This document shows positions 54,418-63,487 of a DNA stretch of 64,000 bases, piece after piece. The DNA lies in contig JABTTW010000001.1 of the NCBI GenBank assembly GCA_015075745.1, positions 372,001 through 436,000 of the forward strand. The letters are read 5' to 3'. A program made the translations under genes and the position numbers. The stretch comes from Planctomycetia bacterium (lineage in GTDB: Bacteria > Planctomycetota > Phycisphaerae > UBA1845 > UTPLA1). The notes under the pieces were generated by a model. The model saw only the letters and a program-made list of their open reading frames with translations, was not told where the DNA came from and did no database searches. Within the stretch, counting starts at the first letter, position 1. The number at the start of each line of letters is the position of its first letter.

Positions 54418-56016
54418 ATGCGGATCATGATTCTGGAGAATAAGAAGCTCCGCAATGTCCTCCCGATTGAAGGACCGGCCCTGTCCATCGGCTCCAGCCC
54501 CGACTGCACCGTCCACCTGCCCGATCCCCGGATCAGCGCTGAACAGGCCAAGTGCATCCAGGACGACGCGGGCTCCTGGTGGCTGGAGATCGTCGACGCC
54601 TCGATTCCCACCTGCCTGAACCGTGCCGTTCAAAAGGGCCGGGCCAAGCTAAGACACGCCGACGAAATCGAGATGGGCGCCTTTTCGATTCGCCTCTTTA
54701 TCGAACATCAGAACCCCGAAGAGGTTCGCCGAGAGCGAGTCGCCGCCCTCACCCGCCGGCACGCCGAGAGCCTGCCCCTCGACACCATCACCACGAAGTT
54801 CGATCATCCCGTCACCATCGGCAAAGACCTGCTCATGGAGATCACCATTCTCGCGATGCGACTGGCGCAGGCCGAGGCGCCGCGAGAACTATGCCCCATA
54901 CTTCTCCGCTCGCTTCTGCGCGTCGTCAATGCCCGTCGCGCCTGGGTCGGCATCCGTCGCCCCGACCATCGCGAATTCGAATGGGAAATGGGAATGACCC
55001 ACGACGGCCAGCCCTGTGACGCCCCCGCCTTTTCCACCGTCATGACCGAGCGATCTGTCCAGAAGTCGCAGTTCATCGCTTGTCCCGAGGTGCATACCAC
55101 CGGCATCCGCTCCGCGATGGCCGCTCCTCTGCTTTCTCAGGAAGGCGTCATCGGAATGATCTACGTCGAGAACGCCGACGGCGACGTCGCCTACTCGCGC
55201 GAGTGGCTCGACGTCCTTTCCGCCGTGGCCTGCGCCGTCTCGCCGCCGATCGAGACAGTCATCCGCAAGACGACCGCCAAACGACAGGCCGCCGCAACTT
55301 CGGAGCACGCCGTCGGCAGGGCGACCCAGGATGCCGTCACCCCGCGCGCTTTGCCGCAGTGGAATGAGTTGCAGGTCGCCGCCTATCGCCACATGGGCTC
55401 GCAGAAGTGCTGCGACTACTACGACGTCGTTCAATTGCCCGACAAGACCTGCGCCATCATCGTCGCGAAGATGCTTGTCGATGGCGTCGCCGTCGCGCGA
55501 TACCTCTCGGAAGTCCGCGCCGCTTTTCGAAGTTCCGCCCTGCACTGCGATGCCCCGCATCTCTTCGCCCGCAGCCTGAACTGGATGCTGACCGGAGACA
55601 CGCGCTACGCTGTTGACCTCGTTGCCGCCTGGATCGCCCCCGCCTCCGGCAAGGTGAACTACTGCGCCGCCGGCCGGGGCGTGCATCTCGGCGTCGTTTA
55701 TTCAGACGGACAGGCCCACAAGCTTGACACCAAGCGCAGCGAGTCCATCGGCCGCGTTAAGAATCCCGCCCTCGAATTGCAGACGCTCGACCTGGGCCAC
55801 GGCCATACCCTGGGCCTGGTCACGGCCGGCGTACACAGCGCGGTCAACGCGGCCGGCGAAAAGTTTGGACTCATCGGTGTCGAAGAAGCCCTCTGCGACG
55901 CCCTCGGCGATGCCCCCGGACAGGTGCTCAGCGAACTGGCGACCGACATCACCACTTTCCTTGAAGACGGTCAGTGCCCCGAGGACATCTCCATCCTCCT
56001 CGTCCGCCGCACCTGA
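54418..56016 (+). CDS. FHA-GAF-PP2C (SpoIIE-type) serine phosphatase-like signalling protein
   Basis: 532 residues; AGGA eight bases before the ATG at 54418. Residues 1-100 are a forkhead-associated domain (ALSIGSSPDCTVHLPDPRISAEQAKC), which binds phosphothreonine. About 145-290 is a GAF domain (LLRVVNARRAWVGIRR, IRSAMAAPLLSQEGVIGMIYVEN). The C-terminal part resembles SpoIIE/PP2C: QKCCDYYDVVQLPDKTCAIIV in place of GGDyyD, then LVAAWIAPASGKVNYCAAGRG, LGLVTAGV and EDISILLVRR. Some metal-ligand Asp positions of active PP2C (GGDxxD, SDGV) are altered (SQKCCDYYD, TAGVH), so activity is doubtful. The Ser/Thr kinase gene converges on it with 21 bases between stops. Confidence 0.82.
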   Translation: MRIMILENKKLRNVLPIEGPALSIGSSPDCTVHLPDPRISAEQAKCIQDDAGSWWLEIVDASIPTCLNRAVQKGRAKLRHADEIEMGAFSIRLFIEHQNPEEVRRERVAALTRRHAESLPLDTITTKFDHPVTIGKDLLMEITILAMRLAQAEAPRELCPILLRSLLRVVNARRAWVGIRRPDHREFEWEMGMTHDGQPCDAPAFSTVMTERSVQKSQFIACPEVHTTGIRSAMAAPLLSQEGVIGMIYVENADGDVAYSREWLDVLSAVACAVSPPIETVIRKTTAKRQAAATSEHAVGRATQDAVTPRALPQWNELQVAAYRHMGSQKCCDYYDVVQLPDKTCAIIVAKMLVDGVAVARYLSEVRAAFRSSALHCDAPHLFARSLNWMLTGDTRYAVDLVAAWIAPASGKVNYCAAGRGVHLGVVYSDGQAHKLDTKRSESIGRVKNPALELQTLDLGHGHTLGLVTAGVHSAVNAAGEKFGLIGVEEALCDALGDAPGQVLSELATDITTFLEDGQCPEDISILLVRRT

Positions 56017-56037
56017 CGACCTGCCGCGTCTCCGCCG

Positions 56038-57318
56038 TCACTTCATCAGCGCCAACACCGCAATCAGGACCGTCACCACGAATAGCGCACCGAGCACCGT
56101 GTACGAGACCCACTGCGGGATGGTGCGCGTGCGATGGCTCCGTTCGCCGAGAACTAAGGTGCCGTCGCGATCGTCGGGCACCAGCGCTCGCAGGAGGTCC
56201 ATCGAGAGCTGATCGGCGGAGTGATACCGATCCTTGGGGTCCGCCTGAAGACACTGAAGCAGAATCTCACACAGCCTGGGCGGCCAGTTGTCCGGCAACT
56301 GTTCGCGGCGAATGCTCTTGGCATTCTGCTGCGAACGAACCATGCCGCTCTTCGTCTTCCCCGTCACCAGCCGATTCTCTGTCATCGCGTAATAGAGCGT
56401 CAGTCCGAGACTGTAGATATCGCTTTCCGGTGTCGGCCGCTCCCCTCGCGCCACCTCGGGCGAGATCCAGCCCGGCGTGCCGAGCGTCCGCTCCGCCAAT
56501 TCCTCAATGCCCGCAAGACCGGAGACGTTCGCGAGCCCGTAATCCGTGACCTTCACCTGCCCCTTGGTGTCGATCATGATGTTGCCCGGCTTCACGTCGC
56601 GATGGACCGCGCCGAGGGCGTGACCGGCGGCAATCCCGCGCGCCGCGTGAGCGATGACGTAGCACGCTCGCTGCGCTTCGAGCGGGCCGTCCTGCTCGAC
56701 CAGCGCCGCCAGCGTCACGCCGCGCACCCGTTCCATGACGAAATAGTAGATGCCCTCCTGCTGGCCCACTTCAAAAATCGTCAGTACATTCGGATGCTGG
56801 AGCCCCGCCGCGACGCGCGCTTCCTGAAGAAACATCCGCAGTCCCAGCGGCTGGTGCAATGGATCGATCCGACGAGGCAGCAGCTTGATGGCCACCGCCC
56901 GCTGGAGGTCGCCGTCCCAGGCCTCATAGACGTGGCCCATCGCCCCCATGCCCAGCACCGATCGAATCTCGTACTTGCCGAGCGTCTTGCCGATCCACTC
57001 CGCCGGCGTCGGGGCCGGAGCCTGGGCATGTCGCGACGCCATCCGCCCCAGGGTCGATCCGTGGTCAGCCGCCGCAAGCGTGGTAGAGCCGAGCTGCGAC
57101 CACGACGTGGCCGCGCTCTTCAGCGCGTCGGCGACTTCGTCGATCGTCGCGCCGGAATCCCGCCAGACGTGTTTGCAGTGCCGGCACCGCACACGCCGCC
57201 CGGCCGTCGGACGCAGCGGGACGTATTGCGCCCGGCACTGCGGACATACCAGTGGAACCGGCTTCCATCCTGCCGGGGTAGACGATGATCGATCTGGGGA
57301 TTGGCCGCCGTCCTTCAT
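56038..57318 (-). CDS. Ser/Thr protein kinase with MJ0042-type zinc finger and C-terminal membrane anchor
   Basis: 426 residues from the ATG at 57318. Residues 20-52 hold an MJ0042-like ribbon (VCPQCRAQYV..., VRCRHCKHVW). The kinase (about 118-380) has the glycine loop LGMGAMGHVYEA, K in VAIKLL, HRDVKPGNIM, DYGLAN in place of DFG, and GTPGWISPE. All catalytic residues are present. A single C-terminal helix (YTVLGALFVVTVLIAVLALM) anchors it with the kinase in the cytosol and essentially no outer domain. It pairs by position with the FHA-PP2C protein encoded opposite, a sensible writer/reader arrangement. Confidence 0.92.
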   Translation of the reverse strand: MKDGGQSPDRSSSTPAGWKPVPLVCPQCRAQYVPLRPTAGRRVRCRHCKHVWRDSGATIDEVADALKSAATSWSQLGSTTLAAADHGSTLGRMASRHAQAPAPTPAEWIGKTLGKYEIRSVLGMGAMGHVYEAWDGDLQRAVAIKLLPRRIDPLHQPLGLRMFLQEARVAAGLQHPNVLTIFEVGQQEGIYYFVMERVRGVTLAALVEQDGPLEAQRACYVIAHAARGIAAGHALGAVHRDVKPGNIMIDTKGQVKVTDYGLANVSGLAGIEELAERTLGTPGWISPEVARGERPTPESDIYSLGLTLYYAMTENRLVTGKTKSGMVRSQQNAKSIRREQLPDNWPPRLCEILLQCLQADPKDRYHSADQLSMDLLRALVPDDRDGTLVLGERSHRTRTIPQWVSYTVLGALFVVTVLIAVLALMK

Positions 57319-57418
57319 GTTGAGCCGCCGGTCGAAACGCGGCTGCCTCCTGAACGAATACTTCGCCCGCGGAGTATAGACGCTTTGCCTACCACTGCCG
57401 AATGAGTATCTTGCAGCC

Positions 57419-58036
57419 ATGAGCTTGCCGGGCATTCCAATTGATGCCAATGACCTAAGCGCGTGGTCCGCCGTTGCCCTGGAGTATCTGCGCGATCAAC
57501 TCGCAAATGACGCCCCAACAGCGCTCGGCAAGGGCAAGTTCTTCCCCAACTCTCCCCTTGAAGGCGAGGGCTTCACCGTCATCTTTCCGTTTCAATCGCA
57601 GCGCGGCGCTCCGGCCGACACAAACTTTTACGTGGCCGTCGGCCCATCGCACAACAATTACTACCCGGCCTACGGCCTCGCGATGGACGAGGCATATGAC
57701 CTTCACCTCGGCACGCGTTTCATGCTGGTCATGGGCATCGCCCTGCGCAGCCCCGTACCCGATGACGATTTTGAAATCCAGCGCGAGGCCCGGCGCGTCG
57801 TGGACCGCATCGCGCCACAGGCGGTGATCGACGATCTGGAGCTGGCCGCTTCGTTCGACGTCGACGGGCAGTTTCACGCGGTCCTTCGCTGCAAGATGGC
57901 AGGCAGACCGGTCTATATCTTCGCAGGGGATGCGCCCATCGGGTTCTCAGAGAAGATCAGCCTGTCCCCGGCCGTCGCCTATCGAATACAACTCGGCCGT
58001 GTTCTGCGTCACGAGGCCAAACCGGACGACGACTAG
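57419..58036 (+). CDS. Hypothetical cytosolic protein
   Basis: 205 residues, no signal or membrane helix. The sequence is well mixed and looks coding (GEGFTVIFPFQSQRG, FYVAVGPSHNNYYPAYGLAMDEAYDLHLGT). I recognise no family. It is divergent from the kinase gene by 100 bases and ends 18 bases before the stop of the ligase-like gene on the other strand. Confidence 0.65.
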   Translation: MSLPGIPIDANDLSAWSAVALEYLRDQLANDAPTALGKGKFFPNSPLEGEGFTVIFPFQSQRGAPADTNFYVAVGPSHNNYYPAYGLAMDEAYDLHLGTRFMLVMGIALRSPVPDDDFEIQREARRVVDRIAPQAVIDDLELAASFDVDGQFHAVLRCKMAGRPVYIFAGDAPIGFSEKISLSPAVAYRIQLGRVLRHEAKPDDD

Positions 58037-58054
58037 GCGCGCACGCATCGTCCG

Positions 58055-60724
58055 TCACGGCGAAGGAGCAGCCGTCCGGGCCTGCTCCTTCAAACGCGGC
58101 ATGACCGGCGGCTGCATTTCGGCGGGAAGCCGATCGAAAATCGCGACCAACTCCGCGGCCATTCGAGCCTTCTCCGCATTCACCTGCGCCATCGCGTGCC
58201 GATCCCCCGGCAGGCTCCAATTCACGCGGCGCGCGACTTCAAGATCGTCCACCCCACAGGCCATGCCCATCATCGCGCTGAACTTCAGCAGCGTGCGCAG
58301 TTCCGACGTCCGATTGCGAAGGCCCACCGGATCGAGGTCCAGCCCCTGTGAGGTCGCGCCGGCGTCAAAGCGAACCTGCAGATTGGCATACGTCTCGGCC
58401 TTCTGCATCGCCGCACACACGGCCATGTAGGCGCCCGGCTCGCTCTCGAACCGAAACCGCGCCGCGACATACCACGCATCCGCCACCACGGCATTGACCC
58501 GGCGACGGGGCGTCAGTTGATCCACCTGCCGTCCGTACATCTCGGCCGCCAGCCGCGAGACGTCGGCGGCCTGCTTCAATTCTCCCTCGCCGGCCAGCCG
58601 CAGCACCTCCATCCGAAATGTCTCCGGTGCAAACGGATCGGGCCACTGGCTCTCATCTGCAATCTCGATGCTGCGCCACGCCTCGTGCACCAGATCGGCC
58701 CACGGCTTCGAGACCTCCGGCGATGCCAGATCGCGCGCAATGTACGAGGCGAGCACGTTGTTCATCGGCGAGCGCACCAGCGCCGCCCGCACGCAAAGCA
58801 GGTTCTGCATCGCATCCTGCCCGCCGAGATAAATCCGCAAAATGTTCGCCTGTAGATCGTGTGGATCGACGTGCTTCAGGTATCGCTCCAGCGTCGCCAA
58901 CGCTTCGGCGCGCTCGCCGGACAGCACCAGCGCCTCCGATAGCTTGTATCCCGCGTCCGGATAGGCCGGACAGCGATCGACCAGCTCTCGCCAGGCATCA
59001 ACCGTTCGTCGGGCAATCTCCGCGAATGCGCCGCCGGAAGCCTTCGCGGCCGCGTCGCCCTGCGCCGCCTTCAGCAATTGCGAACAGAGCATCGCCCGAT
59101 CGTATCTCGTCGAAAGCCACGCACGCGAGCCGAACTGGCGAATCGCCACATCGTAATCAGCTAGCGCTTCCGCCGGGCTCGCCGCCTGCGCCAGTCTCGC
59201 TCGCTCGTGCGCCACCGCGCATCGGGCATCCGCAACGGTAATCAACAAAATCAGCGCGGCGCCGACCAACGATCCCAATCGAACAAGGCTGCCCGATAGC
59301 AGACTGGGCTTCGTTGCAGTGTGACTCGTCTTCGCCGCCGCTTGCGGAATTCGCAGAAGCGCCGCCGTCACACCCAGTAGCGTCCAATACCACGGTGACA
59401 CAACCGGATGCCGTAGATTGATGCTGAGCAACTCGTAAACCATGATCGCAATAAGCCCGGCGGCGCAGCACAGAAGCAAATCCCCCTGCCCTCCCGCCGC
59501 ACCGCGCCGATACCTGCGAAGCGCGAGCACAATGGTCGCGATCGGCAGCGCGCAATAACTCAGCCCGCCGACGATGCCCAACTCGTGAATCGCCTGTAGC
59601 CACTCGCTGTGTGCGTCATACTCGACGCGGCCCCCGAACTGCTTGGCCTGCGTGGAATGGTCGAGCGCATTCACCGACGTCATGTCGCAGACGAACATAT
59701 CCGGCCCAACGCCGAGAAACGGATGGCGCGGCAGGTCCGTCACGACGTGCTTCCAGTAGCCGGTCCGACTTTGAATCCCCTGTCGCACACCGGCGCGAGG
59801 CGAGAGATAGCGTTGTTGAACGACGAAGCCCGCAGCCGGAACGATTACGAGCCCGACGATCACCCACCAGCGCAGCTTCCCGGATCGGCCGCCCTTGAAG
59901 ACGCCGGCCACGACAATGACCGCGAGCGCGACGCCAATGGCCAGCCAGCTCGCCCGCCGCGCCGCGTAAATCGTCAGCACAAGCCCGGCAATGACGACAA
60001 GGCCCACCCAGACCGTGCGCGCAAGGCCCCTCGGACGATTCTGATTCGCGGAAGAAATGAATCCCGAAAAAAGCCACGCCGCGCCCATCGCCGTCATCAA
60101 CGCCCCCAGCGCGCCGGTGATCGTCACCGGGCCGACCGGCAACTCAAACGCAAACACCCCCAGTGCCAGACGGTGCCATAGCGCCGTCACCACCGCCAGC
60201 GCGGCAACCCCGGAAGCCAGCAGCAGCAATAGCGGAATCCGCTCCCTCGGCAGAAACCGCCGCAGCACAATGCTCCACGCGCTGTAAAGAATCAGCCCGA
60301 ATATCCAGCCGCGAGAAAAACCGTACGTCCCATTCGCCAGCGCCGAACAGACGGCGACCACAATCACCACCGCCGCCAGCCCTTCGAACCACCACCGCGA
60401 CAACAATGTCGCTCCTGAAGTCTCCCCCGCCCCGCCTGCTGCTTCCGCCGTCGTCGATCTCGGCGGCCGAAACGCAAATGTGATCAGGACCATCGCCAAT
60501 CCCACCGGCAGCACATACCGGCGAATGTCCGTCATCCCCGGCATCGCGATCGGAAGCATCAATGTCCGCGCGATCCACGACGGCGGCCACGTGCCCTCCG
60601 GGGCGCTGCGGCGAATCTCAGGCACGTCGTTCAGCAGCAGCAGCGCCGACGCCAATACCAGCGCCGCGATGATGGCCATCGCATAGCCGCCGGAAAATGT
60701 CGCTATCTGCGCGTCTCGTCTCAT
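58055..60724 (-). CDS. O-antigen-ligase (Wzy_C)-like membrane protein with long soluble C-terminus (paralogue 1)
   Basis: 889 residues; AAGGA six bases before the ATG. The first 460 residues hold about 12 membrane helices. The long periplasmic loop of the O-antigen ligase family is recognisable: SRTGYWKHVVTDLPRHPFLG, VGPDMFV and YDAHSEWLQAIHELGIVGGL, with the Arg and His residues used by WaaL/Wzy/PglL enzymes. The last 400 residues are helical and TPR-like (YPDAGYKLSEALVLSGERAE, ALATLERYLKH). Relatives transfer lipid-linked glycans to lipid A, proteins or growing polymers. A TPR tail is common in planctomycete members. The acceptor is unknown; a PilT gene nearby makes pilin glycosylation conceivable. 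Confidence 0.82.
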   Translation of the reverse strand: MRRDAQIATFSGGYAMAIIAALVLASALLLLNDVPEIRRSAPEGTWPPSWIARTLMLPIAMPGMTDIRRYVLPVGLAMVLITFAFRPPRSTTAEAAGGAGETSGATLLSRWWFEGLAAVVIVVAVCSALANGTYGFSRGWIFGLILYSAWSIVLRRFLPRERIPLLLLLASGVAALAVVTALWHRLALGVFAFELPVGPVTITGALGALMTAMGAAWLFSGFISSANQNRPRGLARTVWVGLVVIAGLVLTIYAARRASWLAIGVALAVIVVAGVFKGGRSGKLRWWVIVGLVIVPAAGFVVQQRYLSPRAGVRQGIQSRTGYWKHVVTDLPRHPFLGVGPDMFVCDMTSVNALDHSTQAKQFGGRVEYDAHSEWLQAIHELGIVGGLSYCALPIATIVLALRRYRRGAAGGQGDLLLCCAAGLIAIMVYELLSINLRHPVVSPWYWTLLGVTAALLRIPQAAAKTSHTATKPSLLSGSLVRLGSLVGAALILLITVADARCAVAHERARLAQAASPAEALADYDVAIRQFGSRAWLSTRYDRAMLCSQLLKAAQGDAAAKASGGAFAEIARRTVDAWRELVDRCPAYPDAGYKLSEALVLSGERAEALATLERYLKHVDPHDLQANILRIYLGGQDAMQNLLCVRAALVRSPMNNVLASYIARDLASPEVSKPWADLVHEAWRSIEIADESQWPDPFAPETFRMEVLRLAGEGELKQAADVSRLAAEMYGRQVDQLTPRRRVNAVVADAWYVAARFRFESEPGAYMAVCAAMQKAETYANLQVRFDAGATSQGLDLDPVGLRNRTSELRTLLKFSAMMGMACGVDDLEVARRVNWSLPGDRHAMAQVNAEKARMAAELVAIFDRLPAEMQPPVMPRLKEQARTAAPSP

Positions 60725-60761
60725 GCAGATCCTTCAATCACCGCCACTCGCCGTCGTGCGC

Positions 60762-63440
60762 CTACTTCCCCGCCGAACGGGCCAGCTCCACCAGCCGCGG
60801 ATAACTCTCCGGCCGCTGAAACTCCGGCACGCCCTCGAAGCGTTTCACCATCTCAGCCGCGAGGACCGCCACCTCCCCCATCACATCGGAAGGCGATTGT
60901 CGCTCCGGCGGAAGACTCCACCCGATGCGCAGCGTGATCTGCTTCGAATCGCCCTTCATCGCCATCAGCATCTGCGCGGAGAATCGCCACAAGTCGCGCA
61001 GCGTCTCCGGCGGGTTAACCGGAATAATCACCCCGCCCACATGCGGCGCACCCAACACCGGGTCCGGCACGAACTCCTTCACCGCGTCGCGCATGGCAAA
61101 CACCTCGGCCTTCTGCGACCGGCGATAAGCCTCGACATAGTTGGTCGGCGAAAGATCGAACACAAATCGCGCCGCCAGATACCACGCATCCGTCTCTGCC
61201 GCGGCGGGCCGGCGAAATCGCGAATCGAGCTCCGCGAGCTTTTCCATGGCCCGCGCGGCGCGCATCTGCATTTCCTCCGCGCCCGCCAGATCGCCGGTGA
61301 AGATGCGCCGAAACGCCTCTACGCGAAGCACTTCGCAGGCGAGTCGATCCTTCCACGTGTCTTCGTCCCCGCGCCCGACGTCCTCAATCGCCCCCGCCAC
61401 CCGCGCCGGCCACGCCGCCGCGATCGACGGCGTCTGCATGAGTTGCTGCGCGATCGTCAGCGTGTCCTGTTCCCACCGCTCCCACTTGATCGCGCACAAC
61501 AGACGCTGCAGCGCCTCCTCAAATGAGAGCTCGCCGATCGCGATCAGGAGCATGTTCGCGTTCTTCTCGTACGGATACACCTCATCGAGGTACTGCCGAA
61601 GCGTGGCCACCGCCCGCGCCGTGTCGCCCGCAAGATGCTGCGCCTGCGCCAGTTGAAAGCCCGTCTTCAGATACGCCGGCGCCCGGGCATACAGCATCTG
61701 CCACTCCGCCTCGGTCTGCGCCGCCAGCGCCTTCTCGCCGTCGCTCAACGACCACGCCTGCGTCGTTGCGATTCCCGTTGGCCCGCCCCGCCGCATCTGC
61801 AGCCACAGGTTCGTCAGGGCCGTCCCGCGATAGTTGTGCAGCGACAACCACCGCGACGTGCCGAACCTGCCGCGCGCGTTGTCGAGCGCCGTCACCGCCT
61901 GCTGCGGGTCCGTGTACATCGTCGACCGCCCGATGCCGTGTTGATATGCCCGCGAGATGTCCGCCGAGCAGAGCCAGATGATCATGACCCCAAGCACCGC
62001 CGCCGACCCGCGACCAAGTGCGCCCGGCGCCGATATACGCTCACTCTCCCGATTGCCCGCCTCGCTCGATCGACAAACCCCCAGCGCCACCCCGAGCATC
62101 GTCCAATACCACGGTATCACCGTCGCCCCGCGCAGGTTCACGCTGCTCAGCTCGTTCACGTACAGACAAACTATCGCCGCGGCCAGCGCCAGCACCACTC
62201 GCCGCCGCGCCGCATCCTGTGAAGAAGCCCACGTCCGCAGGCACATCGAAATGATCAGCAGCGGAATCGCCGAATACGCCAACCCGCCGGGGATGCCCAA
62301 TTCAAACACCGCCTGAAACCACTCGTTGTGGGCATCGGCATCGACACCCCCGTGCAGGATGTTCGGCATCTGGCTGCGCACCGGCGCCAGCTTGTTGGTC
62401 ATCTCGCAGATGAACATGTCCGGCCCGAAACCAAGGAGCGGCGACTCCGGCAGCATCCGGACCATCGTTTCATAATAAATGTAGCGCACCTTCAGCGGGA
62501 TGCTGGTAATCCGCTTGGAGCTCTCACTCTGCTGCCAGATAAACGCGACCGCGCCGACCAGCGCCAGCGCCGCAAACCCCACAACAACCCCGCGCCACAC
62601 CCGGCTGGGCCTGCGAACCCACACGACGACGCCGCCGATCAACGCCAGGCTCGCCAGGAGCCCCATGATCGCCCCGCGCCGTCGCGCCTCGTAGAGCAGC
62701 CAACAGGCGAGAACAACGACGATGATAGCCGCAAAGCTCGACGCCGCGCTGGGCTTCGCCCCCTCCCCACCGCCGAACCATCGCTCCGCCAGCCAGACCG
62801 CCGCGAACACGCTCCAAAATGCCCCGAAGCACGCCGTCACCGTCACCGGGCCGACCGGTAGCTGAAAGAATCGCGGCCCCATCGCATACAAGTGCCACAA
62901 CGATAACACCGATCCCACGACAATCAGCCCCAAGACGTACCCGAAAATGCCCCCGATATTCTCCCACGACGTCACCCGGGCCAGCGCCAGCATCCAGCCC
63001 AGGCCCATGCACAGAAAAAAGATGTACCCGCGAGAAAGTTCCCATGTGTCGTTGATGTAGGCCGATGAGATCGCACAGACGATGGTCAACCCCGCCAGCG
63101 CTTCCGGCCCGAAGCGCTTCGCCCAACTCCAACCTCCGCGAAGATCCTTCGCCGCCGCCGGTTCGCCGCGTCCTCGCCGCAGCGCATACGCAAACAGCAG
63201 ACAAACCAGCCCCGCCGCGCACGCATACCACCGCAGGTCAGAAACGTCCGTCAACCGAATCGGCGCCGCCAGTATTCGGTCGAGAACCGAGGCCCAGTCC
63301 TGCTCGCGCGTCGAGGCCGTCGGCTTCGCCACGTCGCATAGCAGCAGCGTCGAATTGAAGAGCACCAGCAAAACGATCGCGGGCACGAATCGGCCCGACG
63401 GCGAAGGTTTGTGATCGGCGACGCGTCGCATCCGTGGCAT
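60762..63440 (-). CDS. O-antigen-ligase (Wzy_C)-like membrane protein with long soluble C-terminus (paralogue 2)
   Basis: 892 residues from the ATG at 63440; ATGs at 63461 and 63431 are alternatives. Same plan as the gene 37 bases downstream: polytopic N-terminal half, ligase loop (VRYIYYETMVRMLPESPLLG, FGPDMFICEMTNK, DADAHNEWFQAVFELGIPGGL), then a 430-residue TPR-like tail with FQLAQAQHLAGDTARAVATLRQ. ELPVGPVTITGALGA in one and QLPVGPVTVTACFGA in the other, and LRHPVVSPWYWTLLGV versus LRGATVIPWYWTMLGV, show they are tandem duplicates. The conserved His is in a DAHNEW context. Probably one operon with paralogue 1. Confidence 0.82.
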   Translation of the reverse strand: MPRMRRVADHKPSPSGRFVPAIVLLVLFNSTLLLCDVAKPTASTREQDWASVLDRILAAPIRLTDVSDLRWYACAAGLVCLLFAYALRRGRGEPAAAKDLRGGWSWAKRFGPEALAGLTIVCAISSAYINDTWELSRGYIFFLCMGLGWMLALARVTSWENIGGIFGYVLGLIVVGSVLSLWHLYAMGPRFFQLPVGPVTVTACFGAFWSVFAAVWLAERWFGGGEGAKPSAASSFAAIIVVVLACWLLYEARRRGAIMGLLASLALIGGVVVWVRRPSRVWRGVVVGFAALALVGAVAFIWQQSESSKRITSIPLKVRYIYYETMVRMLPESPLLGFGPDMFICEMTNKLAPVRSQMPNILHGGVDADAHNEWFQAVFELGIPGGLAYSAIPLLIISMCLRTWASSQDAARRRVVLALAAAIVCLYVNELSSVNLRGATVIPWYWTMLGVALGVCRSSEAGNRESERISAPGALGRGSAAVLGVMIIWLCSADISRAYQHGIGRSTMYTDPQQAVTALDNARGRFGTSRWLSLHNYRGTALTNLWLQMRRGGPTGIATTQAWSLSDGEKALAAQTEAEWQMLYARAPAYLKTGFQLAQAQHLAGDTARAVATLRQYLDEVYPYEKNANMLLIAIGELSFEEALQRLLCAIKWERWEQDTLTIAQQLMQTPSIAAAWPARVAGAIEDVGRGDEDTWKDRLACEVLRVEAFRRIFTGDLAGAEEMQMRAARAMEKLAELDSRFRRPAAAETDAWYLAARFVFDLSPTNYVEAYRRSQKAEVFAMRDAVKEFVPDPVLGAPHVGGVIIPVNPPETLRDLWRFSAQMLMAMKGDSKQITLRIGWSLPPERQSPSDVMGEVAVLAAEMVKRFEGVPEFQRPESYPRLVELARSAGK

Positions 63441-63487
63441 TATTCCGACGTGCGCGAGCAACGCAACAGGCCCGCCGCGCCGACGCT

